From: Frateuria sp. Soil773
Lineage (GTDB): Bacteria > Pseudomonadota > Gammaproteobacteria > Xanthomonadales > Rhodanobacteraceae
Assembly: GCF_001428405.1 (NCBI RefSeq)
Contig: NZ_LMSL01000014.1
Location: 119,183 to 165,639 of the forward strand
Length of the DNA stretch: 46,457 bases
Direction: 5' to 3'
Every line of letters starts with the position of its first letter. The stretch's first letter is position 1. The translations under genes and the position numbers were made by a program. The notes beneath the pieces were generated by a model. The model did not search any database. It was not told the DNA's origin and saw only the letters and a program-made list of their open reading frames with translations. Of this stretch, positions 31,760 to 40,425 are shown piece after piece.

Positions 31760-34497
31760 GCACCCGGCGCGCCATGACGTCGCAACCGCCGCACGCGCTG
31801 GCGGCCTGCCGGCGTGCCGCCTTCGGCCTCGCCATCGCCATGGCCCTGGGCAGCCATGCCTATGCCGCCACGCCCGCGACGGCGCCGGCGACGGTTGCCG
31901 TGGACGCCGCGGTGGATGCCAGCTTCGACCGCAGCCTGCTTTCCGGCGCCGGCCAGAACACCGACGACCTCTCGCGCTTCGAGCGCGGCAACCCGGTGCT
32001 GCCCGGCACCTACAACACCGACATCTACGTCAACGGCAACTGGGTCGGCCGCCGCGACGTGCGCTTCCAGAGCGCGCCCGGCCAGTCCAGCGCCACGCCC
32101 TGCATCAGCCGCGAGATGCTGCTGCAGTTCGGCCTGCGTCCCGCGCAGCCGCAGTCGCCGGCGACCGGAGATGCGGCCGACTGCGGCAGCTTCGCCAGCC
32201 TCATTCCCGGCGCCAGCGCCAGCTTCAACCAGGCCGACCTGCGGCTGGAGCTGAGCGTGCCGCAGGCGTCCATGGGCCGCGCCGCGCGCGGCTACGTGAG
32301 CCCGGAGTACTGGGACGAGGGCGTCAACGCCGCCCTGCTCAACTACAACTTCAACAGCTACCGCAGCAGCAGCCGTGGCGTCAGCCAGACCTCGTCCTAC
32401 CTCGGCCTCAACGCCGGGCTGAACCTCGGCGCCTGGCACATCCGCCAGAATTCCACGCTGACCGTGCTGTCCGGGCAGGGCAGCTCGCAGCACCACTGGC
32501 AGAACATCGCCACCTACGTGCAGCGCGACCTGCCCTCGCTGCGCGCGCAGCTCACCGTGGGCGACTCCTACACCAGCGGCGAACTGTTCGACAGCGTCGG
32601 CCTGCGCGGCGTGCAGATCGGCACCGACGACCGCATGCTGCCCGACTCGCTGCGCGGCTACGCCCCGACCGTTCGCGGCGTGGCCGACAGCAACGCCAAG
32701 GTGACGGTGCGCCAGAACGGCATCGTGATCTACGAGACCACGGTGGCGCCGGGCCCGTTCGTGATCGACGACCTGTTCCCCACCGGCTACGGCGGCGACC
32801 TCGACGTGAGCGTCACCGAGGCCAACGGCCGCGTGCACACCTTCGCCGTGCCCTACGCCTCGGTGGCGCAACTGCTGCGCCCCGGCATCACCCGCTTCAA
32901 CGTGGCTGCCGGCCAGGTGCGCGAACAGGCGCTGTCGGACAAGCCGGACGTGGTGCAGGCCACGCTGCAGCACGGCTTCAGCAACCTGCTGACCGGCTAC
33001 GCGGGCGTCGCCGGCTCGCAGGGCTATGCCGCCGTGCTGCTGGGCGGCGCGCTCAACACGCGCCTGGGCGCCATGGCGCTGGACGTGACCGGCGCGCGCA
33101 CGCGCATCCCGGGCATGTCCGCCATGTCCGGGCAGAGCGTGCGCCTGAGCTACAGCAAGATCCTGCCGCAGACGGACACCTCGCTGACGGTGGCGGCCTA
33201 CCGCTACTCCACCAGCGGCTACCTGAGCCTGCGCGACGCCATGCAGGCGCGCGACTACGCCAAGCGCGGCATGCAGGTGTTCGCCACCGGGCCGGCGCTG
33301 CCCGCCGACGCGCTCGACGGCGTGATCCCCGGCCTGCTCACGCCGGCGCAGAAGCAGGCGCTGCTGGACAGCGGCTACGCCGGCCTCGCCCTGCGCCCGG
33401 GCATCGACCGCCAGCGCAACCGCTTCGACCTCACCCTGTCCCAGCAGCTCGGCGAACAAGGCGGCTCCCTCTACGCCAACGTTTCCTCGCGCGACTACTG
33501 GAACCGCAACGGCACCGACACGCAGTTCCAGCTCGGCTACAGCAACCGCTTCCGCCGGCTGAGCTACAACCTCTCCGCCACCCGCGTGCGCGACCCGCTG
33601 GGCCGCAACGAGAACCAGTTCTTCGCCAGCTTCTCGCTGCCGCTGGGCAGCACCATGCAGGCGCCGACCTTCACCGGCAGCGTCACCCGCGACGGCAACC
33701 GCACGCTGGACCAGGCCACGGTCAACGGCAGCGCCGGCGACGACGGCCGCTTCACCTACGGCGCCACCGCTTCGCACGACACCGGCGGCAACGGCAACGC
33801 GGCCAGCATCAACGGCGGCTACCGCGGCTCCTACGGTCAGCTCAACGCCAGCTACGGCAAGGGCAGCGGCTACAGCCAGGCCTCGGTGGGCATGACCGGC
33901 GCCGTGGTGGTGCACCCCGGCGGCATCACCTTCGGCCAGGCCATGGGCGACACGGTGGCGATCGTGTCCGCGCCGGACGCCGCCGGCGCGCGCGTCACCA
34001 ACGCCCCCAACGTGCGGGTGAACCACGCCGGCTATGCGCTGATCCCGTACCTGACGCCGTACAGCCTCAACGCGATCGAGCTCGACCCGAAGGGCCTCCC
34101 GCTCAACGTGCAGCTGGATTCCACCAGCACCCAGGTCGCCCCCTACGCCGGCGCCGTGGTGATGGTGAAGTTCAAGACCAGCGGCGGCCGCGGCGCGATC
34201 ATCCGCGCGCGCCGGCCCGACGGGCAGGCGGTGCCGTTCGGCGCCGAGGTGGTCGATGCCCGCCAGCAGGCGCTGGGCGTGGTCGGCCAGGCCGGTCGCA
34301 TGCTGCTGCGCGGCATGCAGGACGAGGGCCGGCTCACGGTACAGTGGCAGGACGAGGACGGCGCCGCGCAATCCTGCAGCTTCCCCTACCGGCTCAAGCC
34401 GCTCGCCAAGGGCGCGCCGGCGCAGGCCTACGAACAGCTCGACGCGACGTGCGCGTCGCCCGGCGCGGCGGCCCCCTCGTCAAGGAGTGGCACATGA
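31756..34497 (+). CDS. Outer-membrane fimbrial usher (FimD/PapC family)
   Basis: This 913-residue outer-membrane assembly pore exports and joins pilins. The N-terminal chaperone-binding domain follows the signal peptide (AAFGLAIAMALGSHAYA): FDRSLLSGAGQNTDDLSRFERGNPVLPGTYNTDIYVNGNWVGRRDVRF. The barrel and plug region has LNYNFNSYRSS, SYLGLNAGLNLGAWHIRQNSTLT, LPDSLRGYAPTVRGVADSNAKVTVRQNGIVIYETTVAPGPFVIDDLFPTGYGGDLDVSVTEANG (plug), and the C-terminal domains end with a Cys pair (QSCSFPYRL, DATCASP). I give the GTG start that overlaps the chaperone stop; an ATG at 31774 is the alternative. The stop overlaps the next start as ATGA. Confidence 0.95.
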   Translation: MSTRRAMTSQPPHALAACRRAAFGLAIAMALGSHAYAATPATAPATVAVDAAVDASFDRSLLSGAGQNTDDLSRFERGNPVLPGTYNTDIYVNGNWVGRRDVRFQSAPGQSSATPCISREMLLQFGLRPAQPQSPATGDAADCGSFASLIPGASASFNQADLRLELSVPQASMGRAARGYVSPEYWDEGVNAALLNYNFNSYRSSSRGVSQTSSYLGLNAGLNLGAWHIRQNSTLTVLSGQGSSQHHWQNIATYVQRDLPSLRAQLTVGDSYTSGELFDSVGLRGVQIGTDDRMLPDSLRGYAPTVRGVADSNAKVTVRQNGIVIYETTVAPGPFVIDDLFPTGYGGDLDVSVTEANGRVHTFAVPYASVAQLLRPGITRFNVAAGQVREQALSDKPDVVQATLQHGFSNLLTGYAGVAGSQGYAAVLLGGALNTRLGAMALDVTGARTRIPGMSAMSGQSVRLSYSKILPQTDTSLTVAAYRYSTSGYLSLRDAMQARDYAKRGMQVFATGPALPADALDGVIPGLLTPAQKQALLDSGYAGLALRPGIDRQRNRFDLTLSQQLGEQGGSLYANVSSRDYWNRNGTDTQFQLGYSNRFRRLSYNLSATRVRDPLGRNENQFFASFSLPLGSTMQAPTFTGSVTRDGNRTLDQATVNGSAGDDGRFTYGATASHDTGGNGNAASINGGYRGSYGQLNASYGKGSGYSQASVGMTGAVVVHPGGITFGQAMGDTVAIVSAPDAAGARVTNAPNVRVNHAGYALIPYLTPYSLNAIELDPKGLPLNVQLDSTSTQVAPYAGAVVMVKFKTSGGRGAIIRARRPDGQAVPFGAEVVDARQQALGVVGQAGRMLLRGMQDEGRLTVQWQDEDGAAQSCSFPYRLKPLAKGAPAQAYEQLDATCASPGAAAPSSRSGT

Positions 34498-35471
34498 CCT
34501 CCCTTTCCCGCCATCCGCAATGGCTGCGCGCCGCCGGCGCCCTGGCCGTCCTGCTGTTGCTGGCGATCCTGCCCGGCCGCGCCAGCGCGTCCTGCGAGTT
34601 CTCCGGACGGACGGGCTGGACCCGGGTGCAGTTCGCGCCGCCGAGCCAGATCATGGTGCCCAACGGGGCGGCGGTCGGCACGGTGCTGTGGACGTCCCCG
34701 ATGGTCCCCGCGGACCAGACCACCGCGGTCTATTGCGACCGCACGACGTACGGCGGCATCGTCAACTACATCGGCAGCGCCGTGACTTCCGGTGCCACCA
34801 CCTTCCCGACCAACATCCCGGGCGTCAGTTACCGCCTGCAGCGCGGCAGCGCGTCCAGCTACCTGGTCGCCTCGCCCGCCGACTACCTCACCTCCGGCAC
34901 CACCACCTTCTCCAACAACACGGCGCTGCAATTCGTGGTGAGCGGCCCGGTCGCCCTCGGCAGCACGCTCTCTGCGGGGCAGCTCGCGCACTGGGATTTC
35001 GGTGGCGGCGTGGGAACCGTCATTGTCTTCCAGACCTCCAGCTCGACCACCTTCGTCGGCCCGGCCTGCACCGTGGCCACCGACCCCACCGTGGTGACCA
35101 TGGCCGCCACGGTCACCGGCAACCTGTCCGGCTCCGGCACCACCACGGGCACCACGCCGTTCGCGATCAGGCTCAACTGCTCGACTGGATCGACGCTGTC
35201 CATCACGCTGAACGCGAACAACCCGATCAGCACGGCCAACGGCGTGCTGCGCCCCACCACCGGGGCCGGCTACGCCAGCGGCGTCGGCGTGCAGATCGTC
35301 AATCCCAACAACAACAACAGCCCGGTGTCCTTCGGGCAGTCGATCCGGGTCGGCGCCACACCCAACGGGCCACTCGCCATCCCCTTCGCCGCCCGCTACT
35401 ACCGCAGCACCGGCACGCTGAAGGCAGGCAAGGTCAGCGCCACGGCGACCTATACCCTCACCTACCAGTGA
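34494..35471 (+). CDS. Fimbrial tip adhesin / minor pilin (two-domain)
   Basis: This 325-residue exported protein is the last gene of the operon. It has a signal peptide (WLRAAGALAVLLLLAILPGRASA). An N-terminal domain of about 180 residues has two cysteines (SCEFSG, VYCDRT) and no clear family. A C-terminal pilin domain starts near FVGPACTVATDP and ends in VSATATYTLTYQ. That layout fits a tip adhesin with a receptor-binding domain joined to a pilin domain. The receptor is unknown. AAGGAG sits 6 nt before the ATG, and the start overlaps the usher stop. Confidence 0.87.
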   Translation: MTSLSRHPQWLRAAGALAVLLLLAILPGRASASCEFSGRTGWTRVQFAPPSQIMVPNGAAVGTVLWTSPMVPADQTTAVYCDRTTYGGIVNYIGSAVTSGATTFPTNIPGVSYRLQRGSASSYLVASPADYLTSGTTTFSNNTALQFVVSGPVALGSTLSAGQLAHWDFGGGVGTVIVFQTSSSTTFVGPACTVATDPTVVTMAATVTGNLSGSGTTTGTTPFAIRLNCSTGSTLSITLNANNPISTANGVLRPTTGAGYASGVGVQIVNPNNNNSPVSFGQSIRVGATPNGPLAIPFAARYYRSTGTLKAGKVSATATYTLTYQ

Positions 35472-35483
35472 GCCGCCGGGCGG

Positions 35484-35840
35484 TCACTCGTAGGTGCGGG
35501 TGACCAGCCGCGCCTCGGCGCGCAGCGCGGACGGCAGGTAGCCGGCGAAATAGTCCAGCAGGCGGTCGCCGGTGGAACCGGGATCGCCCAGCGGGATCAC
35601 CGCCAGCTCGTAGGACGAGGCTGAATCGCCGGCGGGATCGCTGGCCGGGCCACCGCAGGCCAGCCGCCTCGATCCGGGCATCGCCGGCAGGACATCCAGC
35701 CGTTCGCCGCCCGCCGTGCAGGTAGGCGCCACGATGGCGCCGCGGAAGATGATCTGTCCACCGTCCGCCCGCGCCGTTCCGGCGGCAAGAGCCATGGCCA
35801 GACCGCAGCCCATCAGCACCATGCGAACCCACTCAGCCAT
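35484..35840 (-). CDS. Short pilin-like protein facing the fimbrial operon
   Basis: This 118-residue exported protein has a signal peptide (MVLMGCGLAMALAAGTARA) followed by GGQIIFRGAIVAPTCTAGGERL, which is the typical first strand of type 1 pilins (GAIVxPTC), then a second cysteine region (RRLACGGP). Its C-terminus is shorter than, and unlike, a full pilin domain (LRAEARLVTRTYE), although it ends in a Tyr-containing strand. It may be a minor subunit, a terminator of growth or a degraded pilin. It is convergent with the adhesin gene (12 bp between stops) and has its own Clp-type site about 100 bp upstream. Confidence 0.72.
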   Translation of the reverse strand: MAEWVRMVLMGCGLAMALAAGTARADGGQIIFRGAIVAPTCTAGGERLDVLPAMPGSRRLACGGPASDPAGDSASSYELAVIPLGDPGSTGDRLLDYFAGYLPSALRAEARLVTRTYE

Positions 35841-35940
35841 GACAGCCCCCTGTGGCCTCCCCGGACTTTCCGGGTCGTTCAAGACGCATGTCGGCGGCCT
35901 GCGGCCGCGCTTGATAGTCTCGGCCGGGGTCAAAGCGCCC

Positions 35941-35962
35941 AAATGTGATTCAGTTCACATTT
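35941..35962 (-). promoter_or_regulatory. Clp/CRP-type site upstream of the pilin-like gene
   Basis: TGTGA-TTCAGT-TCACA at 35944-35959 is perfect, and symmetry extends to AAA and TTT on the outside, giving an almost fully palindromic 22-mer. It lies 104 bp upstream of the minus-strand pilin-like gene, with a -10-like TATCAA at 35916-35911. The nearest gene on the other side (36028) ends here, so this site most likely serves the pilin-like gene. Confidence 0.7.
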
Positions 35963-36027
35963 AGGATGCAAATGGCCGCCGCCGGGTCGCCTTGGGGCGG
36001 GCGGGCCTTCCGTTTCCCTGGGCTTCG

Positions 36028-36774
36028 TCAGCGCGAGGAGATGTACTTCTCGCGGCGGATCTGCGGCACCGGCAGGCCGAATTCCTTCAGCGCGGCGAAG
36101 GCCGCATCGACCATGTTGGGATTGCCGCACAGGTAGGCGATGTCGCGCTCCGCGCTGGGCGACAGCTCGGCCAGGGCCGCCTGCACGTGGCCCAGGCGGT
36201 CGTTCGGGCGCGGCACGGCGCGCGGCTGGCGGCTGAGGCAGGCATGGAAGGCGAAGCCGGGGTGGGCCTGGGCGAACGCCTCGAACTCCTCGCCGTAGAG
36301 CAGCTCGGCCTCGTTGCGCGCGCCGTACAGCAGCACCACCTCGCGGCCGCCCTGCGCCAGCAGCCGGCCGATCTGCGGCAGCATCGCGCGGTACGGGGTC
36401 ACCCCGGTGCCGGTGGCGAGCAGCAGGTAGCGCGGATGGGTGTCCGCCGCCTGCAGGCAGAAGCGCCCGTAGGGGCCGCTGGCGTCGACCACCCCGCCGT
36501 GCTCCAGCCCGCCGAGCAACCTGGTCGCCGCGCCGCCCTCGACGTAGCTCACCGCGATCTCGATGCGCTGCACCGGCGAGCTGCCGTCGCCCACCGTCGC
36601 CACCGAATAGCTGCGCTTGGTCGCGGTGCCGTCGTCGTAGTTGAAGTGCACCTGCAGGAACTGGCCCGGCTGGAACGCCAGCGGCTGGCCGTCGACCCGC
36701 TCGAAGATCAGGTGGCGCACCGCCGGCGCGAGCATGAAGCTGTCGACGAGGCGGAGCTGGAAATGGTCGGCCAT
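36028..36774 (-). CDS. fpr: Ferredoxin/flavodoxin-NADP+ reductase
   Basis: This 248-residue FAD enzyme shuttles electrons between NADPH and ferredoxin or flavodoxin. FAD-binding motif RSYSVATVG, the second FAD block ASGPYGRFCL, the NADP motif LLLATGTGVTPYRAML, YGARNEAELLYGEEFEAFA, and the typical C-terminus AYLCGNPNMVDAAFAALKEFGL and REKYISSR are all present. I start at the ATG giving MADHFQLRL; the open frame upstream lacks similarity and enters the promoter region of the next gene. It is divergent from the ABC exporter genes (106 bp). Confidence 0.92.
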   Translation of the reverse strand: MADHFQLRLVDSFMLAPAVRHLIFERVDGQPLAFQPGQFLQVHFNYDDGTATKRSYSVATVGDGSSPVQRIEIAVSYVEGGAATRLLGGLEHGGVVDASGPYGRFCLQAADTHPRYLLLATGTGVTPYRAMLPQIGRLLAQGGREVVLLYGARNEAELLYGEEFEAFAQAHPGFAFHACLSRQPRAVPRPNDRLGHVQAALAELSPSAERDIAYLCGNPNMVDAAFAALKEFGLPVPQIRREKYISSR

Positions 36775-36846
36775 GGGGGTCCCGGAGCGCTGCGTGCGGA
36801 AACGATGCGTGCACCCGGCGGCTCCGGACGGCATCGGCAAGCCCCG

Positions 36847-36852
36847 TATAAT
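36847..36852 (+). promoter_or_regulatory. -10 element upstream of the yadG-like gene
   Basis: A consensus TATAAT in an otherwise GC-rich gap, 28 bp before the ATG at 36881. No good -35 hexamer is seen 17 bp upstream (CCGGAC). Confidence 0.4.
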
Positions 36853-36880
36853 AAGCGGCTTACCCAGTACGGTGCAGCCC

Positions 36881-37852
36881 ATGTCCCCGCACGTCCCCTC
36901 CGTCCCGGCGCTGGTCGTCGACAACCTGCGCAAGACCTACGCCAACGGCGTCGAGGCGCTCAAGGGCGTCTCGCTGACCGTGCAGCCCGGCGACTTCTTC
37001 GCCCTGCTCGGCCCCAACGGCGCCGGCAAGTCCACCCTGATCGGCATCCTGTCCTCGCTGGTGAACTCCACCGGCGGCGATGCGCAGGTGTTCGGCGTGT
37101 CGGTCAACAAACAGCGCAACGAGGCGATGAAACTGATCGGCCTGGTGCCGCAGGAGATCAACTTCAACCAGTTCGAGAAGCCGTTCGACATCTGCGTCAA
37201 CGAGGCGGGCTTCTACGGCATCCCGCGCCGGATCGCCGCCGTGCGGGCCGAGAAGTACCTCAAGGAGCTTCGCCTGTGGGACAAGGCGCAGCACCAGGCA
37301 CGCATGCTGTCCGGCGGCATGAAGCGCCGCCTGATGATCGCCCGCGCGATGATGAACGAGCCGAAGCTGCTGATCCTCGACGAGCCCACCGCGGGCGTGG
37401 ACATCGAGATCCGCCGCTCGATGTGGCAGTTCGTCAGCGGCATCAACGCGGCCGGCACCACGGTGATCCTCACCACGCACTACCTGGAGGAAGCCGAGCA
37501 ACTGTGCCGCAACATCGCGATCATCGACCACGGCACCATCGTGGAGAACACCACGATGAAGCAGTTGCTCGCCACGCTCGACGTGGAGACCTTCGTGCTC
37601 GACGCAGCGCGCGTGCCGGCCGAGCTGCCCGCGCTGCCCGGCGTGTCGCTGCGCCGCGTGGACGAGCACACGCTGGAGGCGGAGATGGCCCGCTCGCACG
37701 ACCTCAACTCGCTGTTCGCGGCGTTGTCCGCCCACGGCATCACGGTGACCTCGATGCGCAACAAGACCAACCGGCTGGAAGAACTGTTCGTGCGGCTGGT
37801 GGAGAACGGCCGCAGCGAACCGGCCCGCGGCGGCCAGGAGAAAGTGGCATGA
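36881..37852 (+). CDS. yadG: ABC exporter ATP-binding protein (YadG-like)
   Basis: This 323-residue ATPase of a two-gene ABC-2 exporter has Walker [18 protein letters not shown]-loop GLVPQEINFNQFEKP, signature MLSGGMKRRLMIARAM, Walker B LLILDEPTAGVDIEI and H-loop ILTTHYLEEAEQLC. The FNQFEKPFDICVNEAGFYGIPRR stretch is characteristic of YadG-type proteins. A C-terminal regulatory region of about 90 residues follows. The substrate is not known, although YadGH-like pairs are common in gammaproteobacteria. A TATAAT sits 28 bp before the start. The stop overlaps the permease start as ATGA. Confidence 0.93.
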   Translation: MSPHVPSVPALVVDNLRKTYANGVEALKGVSLTVQPGDFFALLGPNGAGKSTLIGILSSLVNSTGGDAQVFGVSVNKQRNEAMKLIGLVPQEINFNQFEKPFDICVNEAGFYGIPRRIAAVRAEKYLKELRLWDKAQHQARMLSGGMKRRLMIARAMMNEPKLLILDEPTAGVDIEIRRSMWQFVSGINAAGTTVILTTHYLEEAEQLCRNIAIIDHGTIVENTTMKQLLATLDVETFVLDAARVPAELPALPGVSLRRVDEHTLEAEMARSHDLNSLFAALSAHGITVTSMRNKTNRLEELFVRLVENGRSEPARGGQEKVA

Positions 37853-38628
37853 GCAACGCCGCCGCCAACCTGGTCGCCCTCAACACCATCGTGCGCCGCG
37901 AGATCGTGCGCATCATGCGCATCTGGACGCAGACGCTGATCCCGCCGGCGATCACCATGACGCTGTACTTCGTGATCTTCGGCAAGCTGATCGGCAGCCG
38001 CATCGGCACCATCGAGGGCGGCTTCAGCTACATGCAGTACATCGTGCCCGGCCTGGTGATGATGAGCATCATCACCAACAGCTACGGCAACATCTCCAGC
38101 TCGTTCTTCGGCGCCAAGTTCAGCCGCGCGGTGGAGGAGATGCTGGTGTCGCCGATGCCCAACTGGGTGATCCTGCTCGGCTACGTCACCGGCGCGGTGA
38201 CGCGCGGCCTGGTAGTGGGCGTGCTGGTGCTCGTCATCGCACTGTTCTTCACCCACCTGCAGGTGGTGCATCCGCTGATCACCTTCGCCTCGGTGCTGCT
38301 GGGCGCCACCATCTTCTCGCTGGCCGGCTTCGTCAACGCGGTGTACGCCAAGAAGTTCGACGACATCGCGCTGGTGCCCACCTTCGTGCTGACCCCGCTC
38401 ACCTACCTCGGCGGCGTGTTCTACTCGGTGAACATGCTGGCCGAGCCGTGGCAGGCGCTCTCGCGGATCAACCCGATCCTGTACATGGTCAACGCGTTCC
38501 GCTTCGGCGTGCTCGGCGTCAGCGACGTGCACGTGGGCTGGGCGTTCGCGGTGATGCTCGGCTTCGTGGTGGCGCTGTCGGTGGTGGCGCTGCAGTTGCT
38601 CAAGCGCGGCGTGGGCCTCAGATCCTGA
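37849..38628 (+). CDS. yadH: ABC-2 exporter permease (YadH-like)
   Basis: This 259-residue permease has six hydrophobic segments and the ABC-2 signature YVIFGKLIGSRIG-like region (LYFVIFGKLIGSRIGTIEGGFSYMQYIVPGLVMMSIITNSYGNISSSFFGAKF) and LTPLTYLGGVFYSVNMLAEPWQALSRINPILYMVNAFRFGVLG. It pairs with the preceding ATPase; their reading frames share ATGA. Confidence 0.94.
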   Translation: MSNAAANLVALNTIVRREIVRIMRIWTQTLIPPAITMTLYFVIFGKLIGSRIGTIEGGFSYMQYIVPGLVMMSIITNSYGNISSSFFGAKFSRAVEEMLVSPMPNWVILLGYVTGAVTRGLVVGVLVLVIALFFTHLQVVHPLITFASVLLGATIFSLAGFVNAVYAKKFDDIALVPTFVLTPLTYLGGVFYSVNMLAEPWQALSRINPILYMVNAFRFGVLGVSDVHVGWAFAVMLGFVVALSVVALQLLKRGVGLRS

Positions 38629-38630
38629 AG

Positions 38631-38742
38631 AGCCGGGATTCGGCATTGGGGATTCGGGATTGGCAAGAGCGATCCTGCAAGCATCTCTCCCGCCCCGCAC
38701 TTGCTCGAACGAATCCCGAATCCCGTCTCCCTAATCCCGGCT
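38631..38742. repeat. GGATTCGGGATT inverted repeat before rluF
   Basis: Arms at 38631-38663 (starting AGCCGGGATTCGG) and 38710-38742 (ending CCCTAATCCCGGCT) are inverted copies with a few mismatches, built from iterated GGGATTCGGGATT words. They fill nearly all of the space between yadH and rluF. The word is a known intergenic repeat type in Xanthomonadales; it could act as a bidirectional terminator-like hairpin. Confidence 0.65.
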
Positions 38743-38749
38743 TTCACCC

Positions 38750-39469
38750 ATGCGCGTCAACAAGTACATCAGCGAAGCCGGCCTGTGCTCGCGCCGCGAG
38801 GCGGACGAGCTGCTGCTGGCCGGCCGCGTCACCATCAACGGCGAGGTGGTCTCGACCGGCGCCAAGGCGCTGGACGGCGACGAGGTGCGGGTGGACGGCG
38901 AGATCGTCAAGCCGCGCCTGCTCGCCGCCATGCCGGCGGCGAAGAAGGCGGTCTACATCGCGCTGAACAAGCCGGTGGGAATCACCTGCACCACCGACCA
39001 GGGCGTGGACGGCAACATCGTCGACTTCGTCGACCATCCGCAGCGCATCTTCCCGATCGGGCGGCTGGACAAGGATTCCGAAGGGCTGATCCTGCTGACC
39101 AGCAACGGCGACATCGTCAACGAGATCCTGCGCGCCGAGAACGGCCACGAGAAGGAATACCTGGTCGCGGTGAACAAGCCGGTCACCGACGCGTTCCTCG
39201 CCGGCATGGCCAAGGGCGTGCGCATCCACAACCAGATGACCAGGCCCTGCCGCACGCGCAAGATCGCCAAGTTCGGCTTCGCCATCGTGCTGACCCAGGG
39301 CCTCAACCGGCAGATCCGCCTGATGGCCGCCGCGTTCGGCTACCGCGTCACCCAACTGCGCCGCGTGCGCATCGTCAACGTGAAGCTCGGCCACCTGAAG
39401 CCGGGGCAGTGGCGCAACCTCACCGACGCCGAACTGAAGGGCCTGCTGCCCGGCCGCACGCAATGGTGA
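38750..39469 (+). CDS. rluF: 23S rRNA pseudouridine synthase RluF-like
   Basis: This 239-residue enzyme converts U2604 of 23S rRNA (E. coli numbering) to pseudouridine. It has an N-terminal S4 RNA-binding domain (RVNKYISEAGLCSRREADELLLAGRVTINGEVV). The catalytic block is IALNKPVGITCTTDQGVDGNIVDFVDHPQRIFPIGRLDKDSEGLILLTSNGD with the conserved aspartate in GRLDKDS. VLTQGLNRQIRLMAAAFGYRVTQLRRVRI follows. The NIVDFVDHPQRIFPIGR wording is closer to RluF than to RluB or RluE. It is shorter than E. coli RluF because the basic C-terminal tail is absent. Confidence 0.93.
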   Translation: MRVNKYISEAGLCSRREADELLLAGRVTINGEVVSTGAKALDGDEVRVDGEIVKPRLLAAMPAAKKAVYIALNKPVGITCTTDQGVDGNIVDFVDHPQRIFPIGRLDKDSEGLILLTSNGDIVNEILRAENGHEKEYLVAVNKPVTDAFLAGMAKGVRIHNQMTRPCRTRKIAKFGFAIVLTQGLNRQIRLMAAAFGYRVTQLRRVRIVNVKLGHLKPGQWRNLTDAELKGLLPGRTQW

Positions 39470-39485
39470 GCCGCATCGCCCGCGC

Positions 39486-40178
39486 CTAGCGGCGGGCGCA
39501 GCACGCATCCAGCGGCAGGCCGGTGCGTTGCCCGCGCGGCAGGTAGTGGCGCTCCGGATCGAGCGACACCAGCACGCGATACGCGCGCCCAACGATCTCA
39601 CCGCGCGGGAAGAAGCCGAAGTAGCGCGAGTCCGCGCTGTTGTCGCGGTCGTCGCCCAGCAGCAGGTAATGACCCGTCGGCACCCGCACCGGGCCATAGT
39701 TGCTGGCCGGGCTCGGCAGGTACTTCGACAGCCGCACGGCATGGCGCATGCCGCCGTAGCTCTCCACCGCATAGCTGGCCGGCATCCGCTCGTCGTCGTG
39801 GACGCCATCGGCGCTGCTGGCCGCATAGCGCGCGGCATGACCGTTGACGAACAGCACGTTGCCGCGCAGCGCGATCTCGTCGCCGGGCAGGCCGATCACC
39901 CGCTTCACCAGCCGCTCGCGCGCCGCGGCCGAATCGACGATCACGATGTCGCCACGCCGCGGATCGGCCAGGTGCAGCAGCGAGACACGGGTAAAGGGCA
40001 GGCGGATGTCGTACGCCGCCTTGTCCACCAGGATGCGATCGCCGATCGCGATCGTCGGCTGCATCGAACCGCTGGGCACCACGTTCCAGTCGGCGACGGC
40101 GCTGCGGAACACCAGCATGCCCAGCATGAAGACGAAAAACCCCCGGTTGCGCACCAGAAACCGCGTCACTGCGTTCAT
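39486..40178 (-). CDS. lepB: Signal peptidase I (short, 230 aa)
   Basis: This S26 family signal peptidase cleaves signal peptides on the outer face of the inner membrane. Only one N-terminal membrane segment is seen (GFFVFMLGMLVFRSAVADW). The catalytic serine lies in VVPSGSMQPTIAIGDRILVDK and the catalytic lysine in RLVKRVIGLPGDEIALR. The GDNRDNSxDSR-type box appears as LLGDDRDNSADSRYFGFFPR. It is shorter than usual LepB proteins, so it may be a second signal peptidase rather than the housekeeping one. The ATG at 40178 has AAGGAC upstream. The CRISPR array upstream is transcribed towards it. Confidence 0.92.
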   Translation of the reverse strand: MNAVTRFLVRNRGFFVFMLGMLVFRSAVADWNVVPSGSMQPTIAIGDRILVDKAAYDIRLPFTRVSLLHLADPRRGDIVIVDSAAARERLVKRVIGLPGDEIALRGNVLFVNGHAARYAASSADGVHDDERMPASYAVESYGGMRHAVRLSKYLPSPASNYGPVRVPTGHYLLLGDDRDNSADSRYFGFFPRGEIVGRAYRVLVSLDPERHYLPRGQRTGLPLDACCARR

Positions 40179-40425
40179 GTGCTTGTCCTTGAAAGTCGAT
40201 GGGCAGGAAGTCGATGACATGACACGGGAGCACCGGCCTCCGCTTCGGACCGGCGAAGCGGCATGAAGTTTCCTCCGACCCGACACGGTATGGCGATATC
40301 CGATCGCATGTGTCCCGTATTGCGGCCAGGAACACCTTTCCATCGGCAACCGCATGGTCCGCACCGGCAGGCTTGTCGCCACCGGATAGACCGCGAGCAC
40401 GGCGCCAGCGCTGTCGCTCGTCAGA
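40179..40425. other. Region between signal peptidase gene and CRISPR trailer
   Basis: These 247 bp carry no supported gene. They must hold the signal peptidase gene's own promoter, unless it is read from the array, and the trailer end of the array. No clear hairpin with T-run on the minus strand was seen, so a stop to array transcription is not evident. Confidence 0.45.

Noticed and set aside
36641-36880. N-terminal extension of the YadG-like ATPase
   Set aside because: The upstream codons lie antisense to the reductase gene start and contain the TATAAT element; family similarity starts at 36881.
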